This document shows positions 58,001-64,000 of a DNA stretch of 64,000 nt, piece by piece. This DNA is from Rhyzopertha dominica (taxonomy: Eukaryota; Arthropoda; Insecta; Coleoptera; Bostrichidae). Where the stretch lies: assembly GCA_025024175.1 (NCBI GenBank), contig QCXZ01000041.1:5265786-5329785 (forward strand), in the 5' to 3' direction. Every line of letters starts with the position of its first letter. Positions within the stretch are counted from its first letter, which is position 1. Position numbers and translations under genes: made by a program. Below the pieces are notes generated by a model that made no database searches, was not told the origin of the DNA, and saw nothing but the letters and a program-made list of their open reading frames with translations.

Positions 58001-59080
58001 TTGGTCCAGGAAACCAAACACGAGATCCTCACCTTCTACAACCCCGAAAACAACTCGCTGAGGATCTCCCACAGGATACCCTACAAGAGCAACGTTCTAG
58101 GGCTACCCGCCGTCCCTCAAGACCACCCCGCCGACGCCCACGGCCACCACATAGTGGCCAGAGGTCTGAAAGGCCCCCACCACTTATACGAATGCAGGAG
58201 AACCAACATCATGGGGTCCCTGGTCCAGGACGCTTCCCCGTTTCTCTTCCCCTGCACCATCGAGTACAGCTTAATCTGCGCCGCAATACTGTACGTGATG
58301 TGGAGGAACATATCCAAGCTTCCCCCGCAGGGAAGCAACCTGGCCAGGTCCAGGTCTGAAATGAACGCTTACAAGAGGAGTCCTCATCATTATTCGGTGG
58401 ATTGCGCCAGGGCACACAAAGGTTTGTTCCTGGGGATTCTCTTTCTAGTCTTGACCATCATCTCCTTGATTCTGTTCTTCGTTTTGATCGGTCGCGCGGA
58501 GTTTGTGGGACTGGCAGTTTTGGAAGTCAACATCTGCGAATTGACGCTGTACGGCACGACCACTTTAGCGACGTTGGTCGGGATGTGGCAGGTTCGCCAG
58601 TTAAAATACGATGGAACGAGGAATCTACAGTTGGACAACATCCTCTTGATCGGTGCTCAAACGGGGATGTTCATATACAGCACATTTACTATAATCGGTG
58701 GACAGTTTACTATACAAAGGAACACCGTTTTGGTGTTAGTCACAGCGCTGGCGTCGCTGCTGCAGACGACGTGTCAGACGATTTTTATCCTTGACGCGTC
58801 AAGGCGGTCATGCGTCACTCCGGAACAGATCAGGAGAAAACCGGGCAGGCAGATCGTGACTTTTTTGCTGGTGACCAACTTAGCCATGTGGGCCATAAAC
58901 ACTTTGGAGAAGTCGAGGGCGGAGAGTCATCCTATACAGCTGCATTTTTATGGGCTATGGGCCTGGACGATTATAACGCACGTGTCTATGCCCTTGGCCA
59001 TCTTTTATAGGTTCCATTCGACCGTATGCCTCTGCGAGATATGGAAGAGGGCGTACAAGATGAAACCCACTTACATGTAG
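36865..59080 (+). CDS. Otop: Otopetrin-like proton channel, six coding exons
   Basis: The product is a multi-pass membrane protein of the otopetrin family, whose members are proton-selective channels. Coding exons are 36865-37061, 49120-49311, 51883-51996, 56823-57214, 57270-57430 and 57914-59080. The lengths sum to 2,220 coding bases (740 codons) plus a TAG stop, and the junction phases are 2, 2, 2, 1 and 0, all matching. Residues 1-168 are a hydrophilic N-terminus rich in Ser, Asp and Pro. TM1 is at about 176-199 (LYGKLLVVMGTAFPMAEV), TM2 at about 207-228, TM3 around the family hallmark FGIGSMIYSGLEFGQYFE, TM4 at about 327-351, and the remaining TMs are in the last exon, which ends in a conserved WAW...FYRFHS region. 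The long hydrophilic loop after TM2 (KREEKKAGNG onward) is usual for insect members. What I see: exons, phases and motifs. Known: the channel function of the family. Inferred: that one transcript uses all six exons. One N falls inside exon 2. Confidence 0.95.
37062..42300. other. Otopetrin intron 1, left part: AT-rich, no gene
   Basis: No coding segments were recognised. A hammerhead-like fragment lies at 38299-38320 and a hAT-type terminus (complement of CAGTGGCGGCTCGTC) ends near 42219. Confidence 0.4.
42195..42219. mobile_element. hAT-type terminal repeat, single end
   Basis: The sequence ending gacgagccgccactg is the complement of CAGTGGCGGCTCGTC, a common form of hAT terminus. The partner end is uncertain; GC-rich sequence at 41820-42000 may belong to the same element. 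Confidence 0.35.
42305..42890 (-). pseudogene. Non-LTR RT fragment, RTE/BovB-like
   Basis: The - strand reads QIAPEILKGVGSGGRKLLTK then IFNMALNKGDVQKNWK, the start of the RT domain in RTE-like elements. Upstream are broken linker pieces (KSYFIKY; KAKRSTGKRQ; ELLNP-like). It lies antisense in otopetrin intron 1. Confidence 0.6.
42895..44925. other. Otopetrin intron 1, middle part
   Basis: 43050-43560 is richer in GC and CpG than its flanks and has overlapping open frames on both strands. None shows family resemblance or splice context. A stretch ending ttcacaccctgtata near 44220 resembles a mariner-type terminus. The rest is AT-rich. Confidence 0.3.
44930..45240 (-). pseudogene. Mariner/IS630-type transposase C-terminal fragment
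   Basis: The - strand reads PPRSPDLTPLYFYVWLRIKS, the region of the third catalytic residue, with Tyr where Asp is expected. A C-terminal NIRKCVTNNGQHIEQ-like piece follows in another frame. Dead fragment. Confidence 0.55.
45241..48820. other. Otopetrin intron 1, right part: AT-rich, no gene
   Basis: Nothing coding was recognised. It includes the Penelope-type hammerhead relic at 46529-46555. Sequence at 48560-48750 is somewhat less AT-rich and lies a few hundred bases before exon 2; it could be a second promoter, but no direct signal supports this. Confidence 0.35.
46529..46555 (-). ncRNA. Degenerate hammerhead relic (Penelope-like type)
   Basis: On the - strand CTAATAA (46555-46549) stands in the place of CTGATGA. 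A 5-bp stem GGAAT/ATTCC follows, then GAAA and GCTT. The layout, including the gaaagcttgaca context, matches the hammerheads carried by Penelope-like elements. Both core guanines are changed to A, so it should not cleave. Confidence 0.4.
49120..49311 (+). CDS. Otop: Otopetrin coding exon 2
   Basis: A strong acceptor (pyrimidine-rich run ending ctcctccag) precedes the exon and AG|GTACCT ends it. It enters and leaves in phase 2, so its 192 bases encode 64 codons and it could be skipped without a frameshift. Its product is a Ser/Pro/Gly-rich disordered segment containing SGGSRSSALGGGDPLLPSP and SPAKRPKQTTHVQ. An internal Met (residue 75, base 49145) could serve as an alternative start if transcription began nearby. 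One base is N, leaving one codon unread. Confidence 0.85.
49312..50160. other. Otopetrin intron 2, left part
   Basis: Intronic. A hammerhead-like fragment (aATGACC...GGTCGAAAC, 49810-49830) is the only motif noted. Confidence 0.35.
50165..51069 (-). pseudogene. Non-LTR retrotransposon RT fragment (Jockey/I-like)
   Basis: The - strand frames read NKIKSNAVGGDGINSFVLQL, LSVARILLARDILPAHQSSF, TALVLLDYSKAFDSIDHDIL and LNCGVPQASILGPLQFTVYG. After a shift a YADDTKLHYSF box follows near 50320. Motifs are in the right order, but the upstream RT part is frameshifted. The fragment lies antisense in otopetrin intron 2 and lacks endonuclease and 3' end. Confidence 0.8.
51070..51882. other. Otopetrin intron 2, right part
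   Basis: AT-rich intron without a recognised feature, ending in the acceptor of exon 3. Confidence 0.4.
51883..51996 (+). CDS. Otop: Otopetrin coding exon 3
   Basis: The acceptor is ttattttag|G and the donor is GC|GTAAGT. The phase is 2 at both ends. It spans residues 130-168, from GLQPGPLAVAPLGYHQQ to EKQMEWKQLG, and runs directly into the start of the membrane domain. It is too short and overlapped to stand out as an ORF; I found it from the splice signals, and the reading frame is open throughout. Its 114 bases are a multiple of three. Confidence 0.82.
51997..54430. other. Otopetrin intron 3, left part
   Basis: AT-rich with short open frames that show no family resemblance. No repeats were identified. 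Confidence 0.35.
54440..56525 (+). mobile_element. Non-LTR retrotransposon, 5'-truncated, with TCAA tail
   Basis: The + strand carries a broken linker (54451 onward), then RT pieces: YQAVFAKNRSTDDHMFTVRR, VMAIDLQKAFDTINYEVV, SVKQGCPIFPRIFTIVLDE, then YADDLIIIAETEN in a new frame, MKYLGTYITSHFSRKETV and a C-terminal region to about 56195. The copy ends with a GC-rich 3' UTR and four tandem TCAA units (about 56512-56528). The short tandem tail and the RT style suggest an RTE- or R4-like clade; I cannot separate them. It lies in otopetrin intron 3 in the sense orientation. Confidence 0.75.
55144..56195 (+). pseudogene. RT domain of the intron-3 retrotransposon
   Basis: Two open pieces (55144-55566 and about 55570-56195) are joined by one frameshift around 55566, just before the YADD box (LAYADDLIIIAE). 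The first piece has AIDLQKAFDTINYE and KQGCPIFPRIF. The second continues past the catalytic box into the thumb and C-terminal region. The single frameshift implies it is fairly young compared with the other RT fragments here. Confidence 0.75.
56823..57214 (+). CDS. Otop: Otopetrin coding exon 4 (TM1-TM2)
   Basis: The acceptor is a T-rich tract ending ttttttcag. The product opens DALATTLSALYGKLL, then TM1, the short loop STYIPPSFYEAYY, TM2 (YLYIGSMLFLLYMYIVLV) and a charged loop of about 70 residues (RDRRIRKREEKK to QNHYGSFYLRMGAV). The donor G|GTTAGT lies at 57214, in phase 1. Confidence 0.93.
57270..57430 (+). CDS. Otop: Otopetrin coding exon 5 (TM3-TM4)
   Basis: The acceptor chosen is tgtgtag|CT at 57268-57269, because it joins to exon 4 as ...RMGAV-AFGIGSM, the conserved family sequence. 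An upstream AG at 57247-57248 also keeps the frame but would add seven residues not typical of the family. It encodes AFGIGSMIYSGLEFGQYFE, a short loop with NTKCHN, and TM4. The donor after AACAACGAG is GTTAGT, in phase 0. Confidence 0.92.
57640..57875. repeat. Tc1-type terminal sequences in direct orientation
   Basis: AGTGTCCG(A)TTTTTTTGCACG appears at about 57650 and again at about 57842 in the same orientation, the second followed by ctactgta. This is the usual terminal sequence of a Tc1-like family. They lie in otopetrin intron 5. No transposase is seen. Confidence 0.45.
57914..59080 (+). CDS. Otop: Otopetrin coding exon 6 (C-terminal membrane half)
   Basis: A large terminal exon preceded by ccttccttgcag, reading QMRVYKHKVTARFGLMHMIG onward for 388 codons to the TAG at 59078-59080. 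It carries most of the transmembrane helices, including LMHMIGTNLSVWLNVLVQET, YSLICAAILYVMW, LGILFLVLTIISLILFFVLI and GLWAWTIITHVSMPLAIFYR. It is more GC-rich and uses more C/G third positions than the flanking DNA, as expected of a conserved coding exon. Long open frames on the other strand over this span are shadows. Confidence 0.95.
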   Translation, partial: QMRVYKHKVTARFGLMHMIGTNLSVWLNVLVQETKHEILTFYNPENNSLRISHRIPYKSNVLGLPAVPQDHPADAHGHHIVARGLKGPHHLYECRRTNIMGSLVQDASPFLFPCTIEYSLICAAILYVMWRNISKLPPQGSNLARSRSEMNAYKRSPHHYSVDCARAHKGLFLGILFLVLTIISLILFFVLIGRAEFVGLAVLEVNICELTLYGTTTLATLVGMWQVRQLKYDGTRNLQLDNILLIGAQTGMFIYSTFTIIGGQFTIQRNTVLVLVTALASLLQTTCQTIFILDASRRSCVTPEQIRRKPGRQIVTFLLVTNLAMWAINTLEKSRAESHPIQLHFYGLWAWTIITHVSMPLAIFYRFHSTVCLCEIWKRAYKMKPTYM

Positions 59081-62000
59081 GTTTTTATTAGCTGTGATTG
59101 GCAGTGAATACCAAAGAAGGGTACAAATGNGTTGGAGAAAGCCAGGAATGAGGTTTCGAGAAACGATTTGCTCCAAGTATACAATTATCAGAGTAGTAAG
59201 GCAATGTAACTCATCCTATCTTTAGAATTAAGGTCTCTATTTAATCCTTAATATCATTCCATATCCATATCTATTTAAAAACACCAATTTCTCACAGTCT
59301 TCCTATTTAAAAATTACCTCTGTGTTATTATACATGTGCGGTGACTCTGAAACTTTGGTATTCTTCACCGATTTTAAGGATAAACGAGAAAATACGAGTA
59401 AAATTTAAATATTTTATGTAAGCTTAAAAGTAAACAGTTGTAACTTTGTCAGCTTTCAATATCGTTGATAACACGAGGTTTGTTTAAGTAATGCGGTAAA
59501 AGAACACATGTCATCGGTTGTTTGTTGGACTATTCAGGCCATTCAAAACGTTTTCGAAATCGCTAAAACCATTTGTCTGCAACATAAGACTGTTCTTATA
59601 CAAATTTTTATATCTCATTATTAGATTTTCTAGGACTTCTTCCAAGTTTGAAACAAATCCATTTCTCAGTAATGATTTGGTGACTGTCTCTACCATATTA
59701 ATTGATCAAAAAGTTATTATGCAATTTGCATCATGGTTTCTTTATTTGATTAGCATGTCCACCTTTGTTACTAATTCAGTGTTAATTTGCTTTTGCAAAA
59801 AAGCTCATTTCTCAGGAACATGTATCATATCTACTGAATTGTCCTTGGATAAATCCATAATAACAACATTAGCAACTGTTTACGTTTAAGCAACAGTTTC
59901 TATATAATATTTTTCACATTTATGTCTGTGAATGCTTCAGGCTTCTATAAATAGTGAAGTTCAAAATATAGCACAAAATATGCTGCTGAACTGTATTTCA
60001 GGGGATGTAGTTTTCAAAATTACAAATATCTACCCTACATAGTTTTTCAAACAATTAAAGGTACCAAATACACACCGTTGACATATGAATTTATAAAAGA
60101 AATTAATTTTTCTTGACAAGTAAGCTAGAGATGCTGATTCACCTAAGTAGCTCATTAGAAACTTGTCAAGAAAGTAAAGTGATTTAGAATCTTTAAAAAT
60201 GCTTTCAGTCTTTTCCCTCTTCTAGTTATACCGAGACTACGTCATGTATATTACTGCATTATTGGTTTCCGCTTTGAATTTCAGGGTAACTTTATTAATC
60301 ATGCTTTTCGTATATAGATAAATATTTTGGTATTATTTGACACAAGAAGAGAGATAGGAAAGTGCAGTTTTCACTGCTGTACGATAACTCGATGACGCGT
60401 ATTTACAACCATTAAGCTTGAGTATTTTTTTCTAAGCACCACAAAAATGTGGAGCTTTCAATTACCTTTTCGTTTGATTAATGTTGTAGGTATCTGTCAT
60501 AAATAGTTTTCGAGAAATTTAGAAAAACCATTGTTCCACTTCCGGCTATACCGGAAGTAAATACTGACTTCGTTATTGAAATAGAATACCTTATATATTT
60601 TTTTTTTGTTTTTTGCTTTAAATTTTAGGGTAACTTTATTAATCACACTAATGGTCTAAGGTCGGTCATTTTAGAGGCAGTTAACATTTTGTTTATGTGC
60701 TTCCAACGATTAGCAATATCTTAAAAAATAAAAAATGCTGCACTGTACTAACTTTAACACAGTTAAAATACTCGGCTCTGTGACAACAAAGCTCTGTAGT
60801 CGTATGGATTTAAAAACAAAATTAATTCACAATATTTAACGATAAAAATCTGAAAAATGAATATAACAACCACAAAAATACTTCAACAATTAACTACTAA
60901 CAAAAAATGCTCAAAATGTTGCCCATTTTCGCTCACGCACTTCTTCTGATTTCAAAAGGTGACATGTTAGCCATTATGTATTCTACTTGGCGAAGCTCTT
61001 CTCTAGTATTCATTAAAGTTTTATAGATTTTCGACTTATCCAAAGTCTAAAAATAGAGAAGTGAGGGAGTAATGTCCGAAGTTTTGGTGATTTCAATTTA
61101 AGTACCTGACCCGATCAAGTTTTTGGGACGCATCATATATACAATCAGTGATAACTCCTCCAAAAAATCACTCACAAAGTAGTTCACATTTGTAAATATT
61201 TTTAGAATTCAAAATTTTGTCATAAATAACATATAATATCATATCATATTATAAGTACTGGTAGTTTCGTTTGACCAGTAGTTTATTGTCTATCCCTTGA
61301 AAATTTAGCTTTGTCAGTTCAAACAATTTTATTTAAGAAAAGGGTATTAGACTGATTTATTCCATTTTCTGTTGCTGCTCTTTTTACTATGGGTTTTTGG
61401 TGAATATTTACATCGTTTTACATTTTCAATCATCCTGAACCTAACTGTCCTTTGCAGCATTCCTTGATACTCGTCATCCGTGTAAAACATATTTAAAATA
61501 TCTAAATTGCCATAATTATTTACCAGTGCAGGAGTACACGTGTGCAAGAAGTTTTTTGTTTTAAGCGGAATGGTATGTAATGAAGCGTAAATGTCAAACT
61601 TCCTTTTGTTCTTGTAGAGCATGGCCTTCTGTTATGATTAAGTAGAAAATGGGAAAATTTGTGAAAACAGACAGATACCTAGAAAATTAATGGGAATGTT
61701 CTAGTAGATATGTTGGTGTAGTGTTGCTTTTTTTGGAGATGTTATATTAAAAATGTAATAATATACAAGGTGTTAGGGTGTAATGGTGTTCTATTAAATA
61801 TACTTGTAAGTGGGTAAAGCGTTCTGTATAAGTTGGCCTTGAAATGAAAGTATTTATCTTATTAATTTCGTAATAACTTTATTGGAATAAGAATTCCGCA
61901 CAATTTTTTAAAACAATGCGGTCGAAGACTACCAAAATTTGTAGACAACTTCTATTATGGAGGCGGTATATAGCACTGCACGGTCTTCTTCATCTCATCA

Positions 62001-64000
62001 CCTTTTTACCTGTAGATGTCCACATCATTCTTACCAACTTTTTTTACTAGACCACTGCTCAAGGAAACGCGCGTAGCCTTATAGGTCGAGTTGCAAATAA
62101 ATCAAAACGTTCCAGCATATTTGTCCGGCAATTTAACACGACCATCCCGCAGAACTGGTTATGTTCAGCCGCATGTCTGTTGGGTAATAATCCTCGTCTT
62201 AAATGCGGATGTTGCAGGATTTATCTCGACATAAACTTTTTTCGTCGCACTGTAGAGCAAATAAATGCCTCTGTCATGAGCGAGTACTCTTTTCGATCCA
62301 GTGGCTCCATAATATGCAAGGTCACGGTGGTGTCGTTGACACAATGTCACGTCCGGAGAACCGGAAGTCTCGCTACGGCATTTAAACTAACTGGTATTAT
62401 GTTCGTTAAAAGGGACAATCTGTTTTTGTAGCTCATGGAATCAAGTACAAATGTCGAGGAAGCAATTTTTACACTAGTCTAGTGATTTTCGAACCCTTTT
62501 TGCTCATAGTCTCCTAGACGGAATTTAGTATTTTCTGAGTGACCATTTGGATGTATGTGTTCCTGAAACGGTCCTGACCATCGATACCTCATAGTATTTG
62601 ATAGTGGGAGCAATATTTTGTAACCAAACCGAGACATTTTTATAGTTTTATACCTGAAGGTAGTTTTATACACGCTTTTATAGTGTAACGATGAAATCAA
62701 AATGTTGTTAGTGCTAGTTCTCACTGATTGGTGCCAATTTATTGTGTTGTTATTATAGTTCTGTTAATTTATATACTGTGCCATATACTGTATATACAGC
62801 GTGTTCGTGAATCTGTTGATGGCTTAGATACATATTTATTACTTAGTTCCATTTATTTATTTGAACATATATATTTACGCTTGTTTGTTTAATTGCATCG
62901 TCATGTAAGGAAGTCGGAAATAAAACAGAAACAAACCTATACTTGTTATTTTTATTGGTCATCGTAATACTACCAATGATGGAACTACAATTTATATTAG
63001 TTGAAGTTTACGAATCTTTTGATGAAAAAATAAAAGAAGAAAAGATACTCATTAATTTGTTGGAAAGCAAAAGATGTGTAATAAATAAATCGACTTTTTT
63101 GAGTACTGGTACAGCAATTTAGTTAACAATATGCCCTCCAAGTAAACCACTAAGTGTACCCTAATTTTATCACAGAAAAATAAGCAAAAATCTCTTTGCC
63201 CATTTTTAAAAACGCTATTTTGGATTGATTTTGTTAACGGTCCTTTAAAAAAAATATTATTGCACTAAAGCTTCAGATTATTGTGTCCTCAGGACCTTCT
63301 ATGAGATATGTTACCACATTAATCCTCTATTTACAATGAATTTTAGGACACAGTCGATGAGTACTTGGAGTTAGTGTTGGGTGATACATCAAAATGTATC
63401 GATATTCGGCATCGATACGTATCGCAATACTGTATATCGATACACGTATCCTACTGGTTTTTGAGTATCGATATTCGTAGTATCGGATAAATATCGATCC
63501 AGGAAATAGCAAATCGATATAAACTGAATTAAAACACTTCTTGTTTTAAATAACTTACATCACTGTATCTAATAACCTTTTTATTCTTCATCTTCATCAG
63601 TTACTAGTGCATCATGTTAAACATATCAATAATTTGTCACCATGCAAGGACAGCGAATTAAATTAAATTGTTAGTTTGCGTTTATTTGGACATATTTGTC
63701 AAAAAAAGGGTTGACGGCATTTGAGGATTTATTACGAGAATTAATCCAACCAACACAAACAAAATTCACCTGATTTTTTATGTTGCAACTGTATTACTAA
63801 TTATAAAAAAGTGAACATGCACATACCTTGATAAGAGGTAAGCCATTTTCACGCTCACGATTTCTTATGAGAATCCAATTATAAACACAAATAAGAGCCT
63901 CCAATAAATTATTTATACGGGCACAACACACACAACACAACAAGAGTTCATATTGCGTTAAGGATATACTTTTAATTATCAAAACCGTAATCATGCTATA
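59081..64000. other. 3' flank of the otopetrin gene: no recognised gene
   Basis: No clear polyadenylation signal was found close to the stop, so the 3' UTR end is not placed. A pair of diverged direct repeats (about 60225-60305 and 60536-60645) shares agggtaactttattaatca and an accgga-type motif. The frame at 59511-59696 (-) is open but unrecognised and flanked by stops. 61950-62440 is less AT-rich but shows no family. The TATCGATA cluster is listed separately. Confidence 0.35.
63372..63520. promoter_or_regulatory. Cluster of TATCGATA palindromes
   Basis: Three perfect TATCGATA sites (63397-63404, 63435-63442, 63466-63473) and several near matches (atcgatac, atcgatcc, atcgatat) crowd into about 130 bases. 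In Drosophila TATCGATA is the DREF/BEAF-32 binding element. The cluster begins after tagtgttgggtgatac, which resembles a hAT terminus (CAGTGTTGGG), so subterminal transposase-binding repeats are an equal or better explanation. Confidence 0.45.

Noticed and set aside
58402..58794. 130-codon frame overlapping otopetrin exon 6
   Set aside because: Shadow frame of a long conserved coding exon.
59511..59889. Overlapping open frames on both strands after the otopetrin gene
   Set aside because: The - strand reading looks faintly protein-like but is flanked by stops and matches no family I can name.
61347..61622. 91-codon open frame on the - strand
   Set aside because: No motif, no splice context, AT-rich composition typical of chance frames here.
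1..64000. CRISPR arrays, operons or bacterial-type systems
   Set aside because: No regularly spaced direct repeats with unique spacers. Genes have spliceosomal introns and eukaryotic families only.

Overview
The window is AT-rich, intron-rich animal DNA with single ambiguous bases scattered through it. The protein matches (an insect-type otopetrin, VAMP7) and the mix of mobile elements (mariner/Tc1, hAT, Penelope-like and many non-LTR retrotransposon fragments) point to an insect. A beetle is my guess, not something the sequence shows.

Two host genes can be assembled exon by exon. (1) An otopetrin-like proton channel lies on the + strand. I find six coding exons at 36865-37061, 49120-49311, 51883-51996, 56823-57214, 57270-57430 and 57914-59080. 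All splice phases agree, giving 740 residues. Exon 1 sits in a CpG-rich patch that is probably the promoter and 5' UTR. (2) VAMP7, an R-SNARE with a longin domain, lies on the - strand. Its four coding exons are 32797-33000, 32519-32744, 29050-29117 and 28833-28997, giving 220 residues, plus a likely 5' UTR exon ending at 33061. The two genes are divergent and about 3.5 kb apart. A hAT remnant and a complete but inactivated mariner-type element fill the gap.

Most of the rest is layered mobile DNA. 1-8,900 holds a foldback element interrupted by a hAT-like MITE with 8-bp target duplications, a mariner fragment, a decayed Tc1/mariner element and small hairpin elements. 8,930-10,720 is a tandem duplication of about 0.8 kb carrying a pair of exon-like open segments on the - strand. 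11,540-12,090 is a CpG-rich patch with no visible gene. 13,031-16,023 is a TA-flanked foldback element with a second 1.8-kb element inside one arm; a hammerhead-ribozyme-like core follows it. 18,530-22,800 is a nest of non-LTR retrotransposons, one inserted in another in the opposite orientation. 25,900-28,350 holds RT, FNBP4-like, Penelope-like and Tc1 fragments. The large VAMP7 intron holds a palindromic element and a fragment of a multicopy arthropod ORF. The otopetrin introns hold RT fragments of at least three kinds, a mariner fragment and a Penelope-type hammerhead relic. 59,081-64,000 has no recognised gene but includes a cluster of TATCGATA sites near the right end.

I see no operon-like or defence-like system. 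The most unusual observations are the nested elements with readable insertion histories, the hammerhead-like motifs, the mariner element with TIRs of about 390 bp, and the duplicated exon pair.
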